Assembly: GCA_964505065.1 (NCBI GenBank)
Contig: CAZDGF010000004.1
Location: 9,347-73,346 of the forward strand
Reading direction: 5' to 3'
Length of the DNA stretch: 64,000 nt
Source: JABMMZ01 sp964505065
Lineage (GTDB): Bacteria > Bacteroidota > Bacteroidia > NS11-12g > UBA955
The notes under the pieces are model-generated. The model made no database searches. It was not told where the DNA came from and was given only the letters and a program-made list of their open reading frames with translations. Numbering within the stretch: the first letter of the stretch is position 1; the number at the start of each line of letters is the position of its first letter. This document shows positions 29,001 through 37,021 of the stretch, in pieces. The position numbers were made by a program, and so were the translations under genes.

Positions 29001-32000
29001 AATTTTGTAGATATTACAGCCTATTCTATTATTGCCCAACTAAACCAATACAATTGTAATTGCCCAATAGATAGCGTAAAAGTTACACTTAAAACATACA
29101 TTAAAAATCAAGCTACCAAAGTAGAAGAAAAAATAACGGAAGTAAATGGTAAAGCGGTTTTCAATGTATTGCCAAAAACTACAGATTTATTGAAATTTGA
29201 ATTATTGATAAACAACAATGTAATAAAAGGAAACGATACGTTATGGTATCAGTTTGATAGTAGTTCATTTCAAATAAACCAACCTAAAAATTTGGGTACT
29301 ACCAATTTATTCGTAGCTGAAAACCAACTGAAATACAAAGCCAATATTACCACAGGTAGTGTATGCGGCAGTATTGGTAGCAATAAATACAACATTGAAA
29401 TTACAAGCAAAGATGGTTGTTTTAAAGAAATAATAACAACCAATACCACCGGCAGTTATTTGAATAATTTAGAATTACCCCCTTTAGATTTATCGTTTAA
29501 AATTATTGATGTTTTGCCACGCAATACCAATAACAGCGTCATTGAAGATTATTTTGCGGTTCGCCCCATTGTATTGCCTTTGGGTGTTCAGTATTTGCAA
29601 CAATCTAAAACAATGCTAACCACAGCATTGATAAATGAAAAAGTACAATTTGTTTACCACCAAGTACCCAATATTGTTTTAACCAATGGTTTGCCTCGTT
29701 TGTGCAATAGCCCAACACAGCCTTATTACACTCATCAAAATGATAAAGTAAATTTAAGTTTTAATGTATCTGAAACTTTTAGTGGTTCTAATTGTGCGGT
29801 TTTTGATGGCACATTAAGAATGAAAAATACAGGTGCGGAAAATGCAGATGATGTCATAGAAATGAACGAGCAAGGCATTGTAAATTATAGCTTTACTGCT
29901 GGTGCACCTGCCATTTCAGCACCTTATTTAAAATATATTTTTGCTCAATATTGGAACAGTGCTGATGAGTTTGTGGCAGAAATACAAATACCAGTTTTAA
30001 TTACAGGTAGTGCAGCCATACCAGGCAGCGATTTTATTATAGAAAACGACCAAAACGAAGCCCAATGGCCCCTTATGGTGTTAAGAGACCCTCCTGGCGA
30101 TTTAAGCTTCTCCTATGTTGAAGAAGGAGCAGAAAACACTTTATCCGCAACTACAGAAAGCGAAGCAGGCGGCTATGGCGGTACTACCATAGAAACAGGG
30201 TTTAAACTTTTTGGTATTGGTACAAAAGTAGCATTTGATGCTAAAGTGGGCGGAAGCAATACCAATACTAAAGGCTACGAAATTGGCGTATCAACTACCA
30301 GAAGAGTGCAGTCTATAGCCAATAGCAGCACAATAAATGCGCAAAATACAAATTACATTACAGGCAATAATGGCGATGTGATTGTAGGCGTTGGCACAAC
30401 TCAAAAATATGGTGTTACAGAAAATATAAGTATTGAAGGATGTAAAGTCATCAAACGTACAGGCATTAATATTTCGCAAAACGGCATTGCTACCAATTGG
30501 ATATACAGCATAGATTATATTAAAAACTTGGTGCGTCAGTATGATTCATTAATCAATTTAGCCAATAAGGGCTTGGTAAAAATAGACAACAAAGATTTTT
30601 ATCAAACCTCTCAATATTATACTGCTCGTAAAAAGAATTGGGAATCAATTTTAAATTACCATGAAGTAGAAACTACGCCTGTTTACCGCTTATGCGATGT
30701 TAAAAATTACAATAGATTATTTGGTAATACAAATGCCGACCCATACCAACAAGAAGCTGAAAAATGGGCTAAAAATTGTTTCTGTACTGCACAAGGTGTA
30801 GGCGTTTACGATGGTGCAGGTAATTTTAAATTTCAAAAAGGAAATGAAATAAGCTGGGATAACAACAACCTTGAATTGTTTAGAAAAAGCCGAACAATGG
30901 TTGACCGTTATTTACAAGCCTCTACCCGCTCAAAAGCCTTTAATGGCAAAGTGCCCGATAGAATTAAAAGCGATATTGAAAAAAATTTAATTCCTTATAC
31001 AAATACAAATGTTAATCAATTACAATTAAATGCCGAAGAAAGAGCCGTTGCTGAAAATATCTCCTTTGGTGGAGCAACTACTTACGATAGAGATTTAACT
31101 GTGAGCAATACTTATTCAAGTAGTTTTACTTCTAATTTTTATTTCGAATCTAATTTGGCTATTGGTTTTGTAGCTAAAACAGAGGTTTCATACTCTGCTG
31201 GTGGTGGCTTAGGTTTTATTACTTTATTCAACAATACTATTGCCGAAATAGACCATTTCTTTGGGTTGAATGTAGGTGTTAAAGTAAATTTGACACAAAG
31301 CAGCGAACGCACTACAACTACTACCAATTCAGTAGGTTACCATTTGGAAGATGATGATGCAGGCGACCAATTCAGCGTTACAGCCATAAAAGGAATAGAT
31401 AGATTGCATACGCCTTATTTTGCTTTGGTTGGAGGGCGTTCTTCTTGTCCAAATGAGCCTGGCACAATTGCCCGTAATAATTTAGCTTTAAGTTTTGAAA
31501 CCCCCGAAGGACAAGGTGTCAATAATGTTCAAAGAGATTTACAACCAAATACACCCGCAATATTCCCATTAAAAATGAGCAATAATGCACCTTTGGTTTT
31601 AAGCGAAAATTTAGATTTTAACCTTTCCCCATCTGATGGTAGCAATGCTTTTAATGCAGGTATTACTTTCAATGGTTCTTCTGCTAATAAATTTACAATA
31701 CCTTCTGGAGGTTCGGCTTATACCAATATTTTTGTGCAGCGTGGTGCTGGATTTAGCTATTCAGATTTAAGCGTGTATTTAGGGGCAAATTGTTCAAATG
31801 GTACAGATGAATATGGAGGTGCAACATTAGATTTTGAAGCCTATTTTAGACGACCATGTAGCGAAATTTCCATTGTTACACCAAGCAATAATTGGGTAAT
31901 AAATAAAGCCAATGCTGCCGACCCAAATAATACTGACGAAAGCCTACGCATAGATTTAGCCGATTACGATTTGAATAATCCATTGCTGCAATCTGTTGAG

Positions 32001-34379
32001 TTGCAATACCGCAGAGTAGGTACTAATAGTTGGAACAATATTACCCAAATTTCAAAAGTTACATTAGATGCTTTTTATAATATTAACCGTTTGGTGTTTA
32101 AAAACCCCCAATACCCTTATGTTTGGCAAATAAAAGGCAACGATAATATTGTAAATGGCGAGTATGAAATTCGTGCGGGAGCAAATTGTGGTACTGGTGG
32201 TATTACTTATTCTAAAAATATTAGTGGCAGGATAGATAGAAGCACAGTTCAGCTTTTTGGTATTCCACAGCCAGCGGATAAATTATTAAGTATTGGCGAT
32301 GAAATAAGCGTTAATTTTAATAAACCCATTTTATGTGGTTTAATAGATACAAGCAAATATACTTTTGTAAACAAAGCCACTATGCAAAAACTAAATGTTT
32401 CGGCAGTATGCAATGGTTCTAAAATTATTTTTACCATAAATCAACCAATGGCAAGCCTTGATGGTGTGAGTGTATTAGCTACTTTACAATCTGCAGAAGA
32501 TATTTTTGGCAATACTTTAGAAAGCCCTGTAGTTTGGGAGTTTGATATATCTAATAATCCTTTATTCTACAGTCCAAATGCTATAGCCATAGAGGTGTAT
32601 AAAGGTACAAAAACACAAGTAAATTTAAGTTTAATCAATAATTCAATAGCTAATCATACCATTGTAAATTCTGGTTTAGCCATTCCATTGTTAAGCACTA
32701 CAAATGGCAATATCAATATCAGTTCCATTGGTGCACAAATACCTGTAAATATAAATACTTCAAGCAGTAATTTAGGTATATTTTTAGATACTTTGGTTAC
32801 AGAAATAGTATCGAGTACAGGTTTTTCAAAATTATTAGTACCTATCAAAGTAAATGTTTTGGCATTGCCCCCAAATTGGCAAGTAAATGCTGGAAATTTT
32901 AGTGGTTCGGCAAGTATAATTTGTAATTATAATTTAGATAGTACAGAGGTTTTAAGTGCAGATACAATGGATAAAATAGCGGTGCTAATAGATGGCGAAA
33001 TAAGGGGCTTTTCTAACATTATAAAAACAGGCAATTTTTATAGAGCGTATATTGCTGTATTTGGTAATAGTAGCGATAACAATAAACCATTGCATTTTAG
33101 AGTATGGCATGCTAAAAAAGGTATTCAATATGATGCCAAATCTCGCGATAACATGACCTTTGCCCTGAATGCTTTTTATGGTACAACACCAAGCCCTCGT
33201 ATTTTAGATATTAGCACTGTTTCAGATTCATTGCGTTTTATTGCCTTGCAAGCAGGTTGGAATTGGGTAGCTTTTAATACCCAAAAAACAGACGCTTCCG
33301 TTAGCAGTTATTTGCAAAACCTAACGCAACGTACAGATGCCCGTATAAAAACATTGAGCAATGAAACCTATTGGAACAATGCAACAGGCGAATGGATAGA
33401 ATTGAGCAATGGTGTAGGCAATATCAATACAGCCAATGGTTATATGGTGTATGTAAAAGCCGCAGATACTTTGTATATTTCAGGCAAACCAGCAGAACAA
33501 AGCCAGTTTACCTTAAAATCAGGTTGGAATTTAATAGGCAATACCATACAAACAAATACGCCTATAAACAATGAATTGGTAAGCACAGCTATAAGTAATA
33601 AGGCAGTAATAAAAGGGCGTTTAAGCAACCCAGTTCAAATTGGCGATTTTGACTCTATAAACAAACGCTGGAATGGTATTTCTACACTTTTGGTAAACCA
33701 AGCGTATATGTTGCGCAATAGTAAAGCAGGTTCTATTTTCCGCTCCACTTTGCCCGATACAAGTTGCGAGTTTGAAATAAATAAATATGAGTACAATACC
33801 ACTTTCTTTGCTACCATTCAGCTTGATGGAATGCCCGTAAATAGCAGCAATTTTTATGTAGCGGCTTATAGTGGCAATAGCTGCCGAGGCACAGCCCAGT
33901 TGGAGTATAGCAGTAGTTTGAAGCAATATGTTATGTCTTTATTTGTATATTCCAATACATTGGCTGGCGAGCTTAATTTTAAAATTTATGATAAGCAAAA
34001 CAACCGATGGTATGCAGTACCCAACAAACAAAACTTTGATGTCAATAAAAACTTTGGAAGCCCACAAAATCCTTACATATTCTCAAATCAGCAAGTTACC
34101 AATATAGCAAGTGTAAATTCAAACGAAATGAAATTAATGGCTTATCCCAATCCTTTTGAAAATAAGCTAAAAATAGATGTAAACACTACCTTGTCAAGCA
34201 ATGCTACAATTACATTAATTGATGTTCAGGGAAAACAAATTGTGCAACAAAACGAGCAATTGCAAGTAGGGAAAAACACCATTATGCTGAATCAATTAAA
34301 TAGCCTAACAGCAGGTCTGTATTTATTGCAAATCAATCAGAATGGAAAAATAAGCAGTATAAAGTTAATGAAGTATTAG
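23028..34379 (+). CDS. Giant (3783-residue) T9SS type A cargo protein with Fn3, FG-GAP and carboxypeptidase-regulatory-like domains
   Basis: A single uninterrupted 11.35-kb gene. A signal peptide (1-23, ending NANAQ) is followed by many fibronectin type III-like modules. Three carboxypeptidase-regulatory-like beta-sandwiches are seen near residues 298, 863 and 1905 (for example VSGFVLSNAANG and ISGSVVTAQGNNP). An FG-GAP-like beta-propeller region covers about 1453-1808. A distinct region at about 2350-2830 combines serine/threonine-rich amphipathic strands, a helical stretch and the phrase DDAGDQFSV followed by GGRSSCPNEPGT. Late modules include a Big_5-like strand set near 3080-3170. The C-terminal 80 residues (AYPNPFENKL to LMKY) are a type A T9SS sorting domain. 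It is probably a cell-surface or secreted adhesin or scaffold; the exact role is unknown. Confidence 0.9.
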   Translation: MKILFTYIVYLLCFLLFSFNANAQMQGLQVSNNTSDGIITATWKLNARTPALQAKPVYVQLYDSINNKEIYSKIIDSLMPLTWIEGTMDIPVKPNFTNKYRIFIYAYGTGTLLASTAAIAGQSRPMDLPVIDFARSNYENIRFFLINNSQYTDNINVYKNGLKVAVVKATQLPEYVANVGTEIVSGESYNYCFQGLNAASGDTTTRVCIAAASKAINFTVSKMAFANKVQLNWLMPDEEITEVTLLRDGVQLLKGAPGATSYTDLKPIPGFKHQYQLVLKNLDNNTATFIDSGWVQSIGKVSGFVLSNAANGSVGVANTVVKLSANILGNNVIYTTTTNNTGYYEFKQIYFHTQADYTLSFNRKNVKFTIENAVLNFTRKNYVFEANAEADIKLIEQERHPFAISNFKTNKSSSSGFMNLEWQVTTNDTVFFQLHRNQKLIKTTWASSNRIVNINDETGIPLTPYNYELRSYSLVGTRYYIKQNTVSDTFPNVLAVAANQYNVAANTTNATVDMSWQYPQGLCNGFFILRNGILIAQLDSSVRTFTDLEGANGATYSYGIVVSAKKQDGNLYQSLATIKTGITYPTLAVPTMVSATTTTDGFILINGGYTNNNAYNYTSVNILRNDGTKTDTVAKISKGLSIGFTDETGLPNATYTYSLIAQKNASYSQASNSSLAAYPAIPAPVSFSQGVKMEGFANLNINSGQTNPVYQIELSASGKPTQTYKIYENNVVFGFGNSYVSATTISCRLLKTINGNKYYSSALTTNYTSLNSSPYTLTAPTNFKASTNLIQQVQLSWSYPNFILPTFYIYRNGILLDSLSSSVRSYTDFSVDKTESYLYQIRAIQGSKKSTLVADYGNIISPYTVSGFISNKYTQNGIHNVLVQLIDNSKIIASTTSKNGKYFIQNIIPKIGMIIKVFATNAAFDESEKYFDFEIAPRHLTVNFTDTLPQIEKPSNSIASIQHLALQLNNTNSSVELNWSMSNGNYTGVEVNRSLQKIGILAKGQLMAVSDKDAVPGVNYSYRIRPYLDTEDDGTLYGNFVDSTITFPALLAPENLQLTASNDAIKLTWSHAANNHTYYEIKRNGKYMGKVLTQNAMQWTDNTGVPGLNYKYEVTSVLEAANDVYFSDAAASSILFPTVSAAQKLTVSNQAPGRPSTDKLTYSVILRWWNSSTEAKKAIVQVNGKTEKTMPITYGWNQTYSTASIPNANNTFSIIQIVNRGIEYNSKPLSESFTTLPLGTNLIVSPNNDLTNTFVNVIYRFNAWDTIGLDSAELVLNQNRFSIADVISINKSSKRLFPDTMSDKNMVPFKTTFTNIPDVSYVYRVRGVSWRAGIRYTSAMPVDEPMNYPKLPDPINVANIDTTGMSIKLKWQHTRTDVDSFYIFNDNKLVGGVNGSTYTFTFVPEFECVRIKIIAVKKYGNVRKASLGNTPPLITSLPMALVKPCFPATAGAQFGRIVEVNANTMVVTNNTSNNEVYFYKKLNNGWVYESVVKRGSEVKVATLNDIVAVAYNDNKGSGIFTYVDLFHRVNGAWTLYQTLNSGRFPALGYNVAMHKDKLVISMSRCFVGGSPNTCIQLFQKNTNNNLFVSIASRDQQLISNEGIGETVALNDNTIVAGGPTFNPGGLSFQGAILVFNYTNNSISSSTLIGVPSPLNGMPNHQFGSALDISDDTLLVGSNNLNVYGNFNYVGGMFLYVRQAGTWTLRSTTHALGVAGNITGYLGHGVAIGKGVIVGSAPNTSASSFKGSLAFRPVNETGLNSNVTYSALPSSPNNAFSGYNISFDNNIFYTGAPNANSNTGMVQMFTYPPLFDNSLEVNEVSNLQASKADFDNKVILTWNYNSVGYTPTRYDIFRDGIKIDIAKTADRDYTDIAPIPAKRHVYTVVAIYTNAKGLKNSTIGFTKPIGEISGSVVTAQGNNPVEGVTVIAKAISAEATFTYTTTTDAFGNYEIKRINFGEEARIEVSVTYVGHQFLKPMQAITMDVNSNRQQLPNFVDITAYSIIAQLNQYNCNCPIDSVKVTLKTYIKNQATKVEEKITEVNGKAVFNVLPKTTDLLKFELLINNNVIKGNDTLWYQFDSSSFQINQPKNLGTTNLFVAENQLKYKANITTGSVCGSIGSNKYNIEITSKDGCFKEIITTNTTGSYLNNLELPPLDLSFKIIDVLPRNTNNSVIEDYFAVRPIVLPLGVQYLQQSKTMLTTALINEKVQFVYHQVPNIVLTNGLPRLCNSPTQPYYTHQNDKVNLSFNVSETFSGSNCAVFDGTLRMKNTGAENADDVIEMNEQGIVNYSFTAGAPAISAPYLKYIFAQYWNSADEFVAEIQIPVLITGSAAIPGSDFIIENDQNEAQWPLMVLRDPPGDLSFSYVEEGAENTLSATTESEAGGYGGTTIETGFKLFGIGTKVAFDAKVGGSNTNTKGYEIGVSTTRRVQSIANSSTINAQNTNYITGNNGDVIVGVGTTQKYGVTENISIEGCKVIKRTGINISQNGIATNWIYSIDYIKNLVRQYDSLINLANKGLVKIDNKDFYQTSQYYTARKKNWESILNYHEVETTPVYRLCDVKNYNRLFGNTNADPYQQEAEKWAKNCFCTAQGVGVYDGAGNFKFQKGNEISWDNNNLELFRKSRTMVDRYLQASTRSKAFNGKVPDRIKSDIEKNLIPYTNTNVNQLQLNAEERAVAENISFGGATTYDRDLTVSNTYSSSFTSNFYFESNLAIGFVAKTEVSYSAGGGLGFITLFNNTIAEIDHFFGLNVGVKVNLTQSSERTTTTTNSVGYHLEDDDAGDQFSVTAIKGIDRLHTPYFALVGGRSSCPNEPGTIARNNLALSFETPEGQGVNNVQRDLQPNTPAIFPLKMSNNAPLVLSENLDFNLSPSDGSNAFNAGITFNGSSANKFTIPSGGSAYTNIFVQRGAGFSYSDLSVYLGANCSNGTDEYGGATLDFEAYFRRPCSEISIVTPSNNWVINKANAADPNNTDESLRIDLADYDLNNPLLQSVELQYRRVGTNSWNNITQISKVTLDAFYNINRLVFKNPQYPYVWQIKGNDNIVNGEYEIRAGANCGTGGITYSKNISGRIDRSTVQLFGIPQPADKLLSIGDEISVNFNKPILCGLIDTSKYTFVNKATMQKLNVSAVCNGSKIIFTINQPMASLDGVSVLATLQSAEDIFGNTLESPVVWEFDISNNPLFYSPNAIAIEVYKGTKTQVNLSLINNSIANHTIVNSGLAIPLLSTTNGNINISSIGAQIPVNINTSSSNLGIFLDTLVTEIVSSTGFSKLLVPIKVNVLALPPNWQVNAGNFSGSASIICNYNLDSTEVLSADTMDKIAVLIDGEIRGFSNIIKTGNFYRAYIAVFGNSSDNNKPLHFRVWHAKKGIQYDAKSRDNMTFALNAFYGTTPSPRILDISTVSDSLRFIALQAGWNWVAFNTQKTDASVSSYLQNLTQRTDARIKTLSNETYWNNATGEWIELSNGVGNINTANGYMVYVKAADTLYISGKPAEQSQFTLKSGWNLIGNTIQTNTPINNELVSTAISNKAVIKGRLSNPVQIGDFDSINKRWNGISTLLVNQAYMLRNSKAGSIFRSTLPDTSCEFEINKYEYNTTFFATIQLDGMPVNSSNFYVAAYSGNSCRGTAQLEYSSSLKQYVMSLFVYSNTLAGELNFKIYDKQNNRWYAVPNKQNFDVNKNFGSPQNPYIFSNQQVTNIASVNSNEMKLMAYPNPFENKLKIDVNTTLSSNATITLIDVQGKQIVQQNEQLQVGKNTIMLNQLNSLTAGLYLLQINQNGKISSIKLMKY

Positions 34380-34392
34380 AGAAGAAATAGCC

Positions 34393-34451
34393 ACGAATGC
34401 ACGAATTAAATTTAGAACGAATAATTGTATTTTTTTTATTCGTGCATTCGT
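34393..34451. repeat. Inverted repeat behind the giant gene
   Basis: ACGAATGCACGAAT (34393-34406) is repeated as its exact reverse complement ATTCGTGCATTCGT (34438-34451), separated by 31 bp that include a T-run. The element starts 14 bp after the giant gene stop. It could act as a transcription-end or RNA-stabilising hairpin, although no T-run follows the second arm. The motif is also a common type of dispersed intergenic repeat in this phylum. Confidence 0.6.
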
Positions 34452-34482
34452 TGCTATAATGGTTTTTTTAATCCAAATCAAT

Positions 34483-34490
34483 TAAATTTG
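34483..34490 (+). promoter_or_regulatory. Putative -7 box of the WG-repeat gene
   Basis: TAAATTTG matches the TAnnTTTG consensus and lies 23 bp before the TTG start at 34514. No TTG at the usual -33 spacing is present. Confidence 0.35.
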
Positions 34491-34513
34491 CCCTTTCTCT
34501 AATTCTTATCGTT

Positions 34514-35743
34514 TTGAAAAAACAACTATTATTTTTCTCATCTTTACTTTGCTATTTCATAGCCTTTTCGCAATCCTACCTATACCATATTCCTTATGTC
34601 CAAAATACCAAATACGGCTATGCAGATACTTTGGGCAAAGTGCTGCTAATTCCGCAATACAATAATGTTTCTTTTTTTGAAGCCAATGGTTTAGCTATAG
34701 TGGGCAATATTATAAATAATCAAGATTTAGTGGGCGTTATCAATTCAGAGTTTAAAGTAGTATTACCTTTAAAATTCTCTGCTATTTCATTTTATGGCAA
34801 TTTAATAGCCATAGAAACCACAAGCCAAGAAACAACGCTAAAGGGCTTGTACAACCATTTAGGTGCTGAAATATTACAACCCAAATATTCTGGTATTTCT
34901 ATAAGTCAAAATTTTATTACGGCTTATACAGGGCGCATAAAAACACTTTTTCGCTACAATACACAAACCAAACAAGCAGAGAAAATATACAAAGAAACTA
35001 CTGAAAATATTTATTTACATAAAGATAAAAACGAACGCATTACCCACTTTTCTGTTATCAATAGCAAAGATATAAAAGTATATTACGATACATTGGGCAA
35101 TGAAATTGAAAACTTTGAAAAAATAAAAGCTTTTACACAAGAAAAAACAAAACAAATAGCCGAAAATACACCTACAAAAGACCATTTTATTTACACAAAA
35201 AATAAAATGAAAGGCTTTATTACCTATCAAATTAACAATAAATTAAAGCGTGATTCTTTTGCCCCTGTTTATCAAAATTTAAAAAGCGTAAGGATAAACC
35301 ATTCTGAAATATTATTGGCAAAACAAAAAGGCAAATGGGGCGCAATAGATAATGGCAATAAAATAATTGTGCCTTTTAAGTACGATTCCATTTCTTGTTT
35401 TCGCACCTGCCAAAGCGATGATGCAAAAGACGGTATAGATTTTTTTGTAAAGGAAGATAACAAATGGGGAATGATAAACTCTAAACAGGTAACAAAATAT
35501 ATTTTACTCAATATTTATGAAGATATACATGAGTTTGAATGCCCTTTTTATACCATAAAGTTTAATGAAAGCTATGGCTTTGTTCAAATTATAAACCATC
35601 AAAAAGCCAATGTATTACAACCCAAATACCACACAATATTAGGCTATAGAGTATTGCCCAATAATTATACCCTTATTTTAGTAGAACTGCCCAATGGCAA
35701 TGAGGCTTGGGTAAATTGGAAAGGCAAAATATTTGGCTCATAG
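34514..35743 (+). CDS. WG-repeat-containing secreted protein
   Basis: A 409-residue protein with signal peptide (residues 1-19, ending FSQS). WG repeats are visible as GYADTLGKVLLIPQYNNVSFF, KGKWGAIDNGNKIIVPFKYDSI and EDNKWGMINSKQV, with weaker copies between. The start is TTG at 34514 (TTGAAAAAACAACTA), the only candidate that provides a basic N-region. WG repeats form a beta-rich solenoid-like fold of unknown function; no enzymatic motif is seen. Its TAG stop is the first base triplet of a 45-bp tandem array that stays open in the same frame for another 131 codons. Confidence 0.85.
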   Translation: MKKQLLFFSSLLCYFIAFSQSYLYHIPYVQNTKYGYADTLGKVLLIPQYNNVSFFEANGLAIVGNIINNQDLVGVINSEFKVVLPLKFSAISFYGNLIAIETTSQETTLKGLYNHLGAEILQPKYSGISISQNFITAYTGRIKTLFRYNTQTKQAEKIYKETTENIYLHKDKNERITHFSVINSKDIKVYYDTLGNEIENFEKIKAFTQEKTKQIAENTPTKDHFIYTKNKMKGFITYQINNKLKRDSFAPVYQNLKSVRINHSEILLAKQKGKWGAIDNGNKIIVPFKYDSISCFRTCQSDDAKDGIDFFVKEDNKWGMINSKQVTKYILLNIYEDIHEFECPFYTIKFNESYGFVQIINHQKANVLQPKYHTILGYRVLPNNYTLILVELPNGNEAWVNWKGKIFGS

Positions 35744-36124
35744 CCCATAGCTTTAGCTATAGGCTATAAAAGATTGATTAAATCAATTGCCCATAGCTTT
35801 AGCTATAAGATTAAAAGAATGATTAAATCAATTGCCCATAGCTTTAGCTATAAGATTAAAAGATTGATTAAATCAATTGCCCATAGCTTTAGCTATAAGA
35901 TTAAAAGAATGATTAAATCAATTGCCCATAGCTTTAGCTATAAGATTAAAAGAATGATTAAATCAATTGCCCATAGCTTTAGCTATAAGATTAAAAGAAT
36001 GATTAAATCAATTGCCCATAGCTTTAGCTATAAGATTAAAAGAATGATTAAATCAATTGCCCATAGCTTTAGCTATAAGATTAAAAGATTGATTAAATCA
36101 ATTGCCCATAGCTTTAGCTATGGG
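35741..36124 (+). repeat. 45-bp tandem array with embedded hairpins
   Basis: Nine copies of CCCATAGCTTTAGCTAT start at 35744, 35790, 35835, 35880, 35925, 35970, 36015, 36060 and 36105; spacing is 46 once and then exactly 45. Each unit contains two imperfect palindromes, ATAGCT-TT-AGCTAT and TTGATT-A-AATCAA. The first and last copies form longer hairpins (35741-35766 and CCCATAGCT-TT-AGCTATGGG at 36105-36124). Units differ only by A/T at one position (AGAATG or AGATTG). One frame has no stop and would encode repeats of (M/L)IKSIAHSFSYKIKR, continuing the frame of the WG-repeat gene after its TAG. No unique spacers exist, so it is not CRISPR. Coding status is uncertain. Confidence 0.9.
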
Positions 36125-36139
36125 AAAATAAAAAATTAA

Positions 36140-36165
36140 TTGATGCTGTATGACTATTAAATTTG
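36140..36165 (+). promoter_or_regulatory. Promoter of the thioesterase-smpB operon
   Basis: TTG (36140-36142), a 15-bp spacer and TAAATTTG (36158-36165) precede the ATG at 36176 by 10 bp. The -7 box is a perfect consensus match; the spacer is short. Confidence 0.45.
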
Positions 36166-36175
36166 CACTGGTTTT

Positions 36176-36568
36176 ATGATTTCAATATTTAAAATAGGCG
36201 ATACAAAACAATATAGCAAAACTATAAGCCAAACCGATTTGGCAAGTTTTGAAAATGGTACAGTACACCAAGTGTATGGCACATTTGCCCTTGGTAGAGA
36301 TGCAGAATGGAGCAGCCGCTTATTTGTGTTAGAAATGAAAGAAGACAACGAAGAGGGTATAGGCACATTCTTAAACATTACCCACCATTCGCCAGCATTA
36401 TTGGGGCAAAATGTGGTGTTTACAGCAACAATTTATGCGTTAGAAAAAAACAGTATCAATTGCCACGTTACTTGCCGAGTGGGAGAGAGAATAATAGCAG
36501 AATGTAGCACAGGGCAAAAAATTATCAAAAAAGATAAACTAAATTTGCTGTTTGAAAGCGTTAAATAA
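36176..36568 (+). CDS. Hot-dog-fold thioesterase (FlK-like)
   Basis: A 130-residue single-domain protein resembling fluoroacetyl-CoA thioesterase-like hot-dog proteins. The helix segment LFVLEMKEDNEEGIGTFLNITHHSPALLGQNV carries an acidic residue and the histidine pair expected at the active site, followed by the strands VFTATIYALEKNSINCHVTCRV and a GERIIAECSTGQKII edge. It likely hydrolyses an acyl-CoA thioester in the cytoplasm; substrate unknown. It starts 10 bp after a consensus -7 box and ends 3 bp before smpB, suggesting one operon. Confidence 0.75.
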   Translation: MISIFKIGDTKQYSKTISQTDLASFENGTVHQVYGTFALGRDAEWSSRLFVLEMKEDNEEGIGTFLNITHHSPALLGQNVVFTATIYALEKNSINCHVTCRVGERIIAECSTGQKIIKKDKLNLLFESVK

Positions 36569-36571
36569 GCA

Positions 36572-37021
36572 GTGAATCCTAAAACAGTAAATATCCTTAA
36601 TAGAAAAGCCAATTATGAATACCATATTGAGCATAAATTTACTGCTGGCATAGTATTGAGCGGCACAGAGGTAAAAAGTATAAGGGCTGGCAATGCTAAC
36701 ATTAGCGATGCTTTTTGCCAAATAGAAAACAATGAAATACTGATTAGAAATATGCACATTAGCGAGTTTAAGCAGGGTAGTTATAACAACCACGACCCTT
36801 TGCGTTTTAGAAAACTATTGCTAAACAAGGCTGAAATAAAAAAAATAATTGGCAAAATGAAAGACAAAGGCACAGCTATTTTTCCTTTAAAATTGTATGC
36901 AAATGAGCGTGGTTTTTTAAAGCTTGATATAGGGGTAGGAAAGGGTAAAAAAGCCTTTGATAAGCGAGAGGATATAAAACAAAAAGATGTTCAAAGAGAA
37001 TTGGCAAAACTAAAATTTTGA
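36572..37021 (+). CDS. smpB: SsrA-binding protein SmpB
   Basis: tmRNA partner for ribosome rescue. The 149-residue protein shows the OB-fold core (NRKANYEYHIEHKFTAGIVL, SGTEVKSIRAGNANISDAFC), HISEFKQGSYNNHDP and the basic C-terminal tail KGKKAFDKREDIKQKD that enters the mRNA channel. The start is GTG at 36572, fixed by the conserved N-terminal length and its distance of 3 bp from the thioesterase stop. The next gene overlaps it by TTGA. Confidence 0.96.
   Translation: MNPKTVNILNRKANYEYHIEHKFTAGIVLSGTEVKSIRAGNANISDAFCQIENNEILIRNMHISEFKQGSYNNHDPLRFRKLLLNKAEIKKIIGKMKDKGTAIFPLKLYANERGFLKLDIGVGKGKKAFDKREDIKQKDVQRELAKLKF

Noticed and set aside
34393..34451. Rho-independent terminator behind the giant gene
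   Set aside because: The second arm is not followed by a T-run and the loop is 31 bp, so it is listed only as an inverted repeat.
35741..36124. CRISPR-like periodic array
   Set aside because: Units are contiguous 45-bp tandem repeats without unique spacers, and no cas gene is nearby.
35774..36139. Separate 121-residue protein made of 15-residue repeats
   Set aside because: No ribosome-binding or promoter signal and no family is visible, so it is kept as a repeat with an open frame rather than called a gene.
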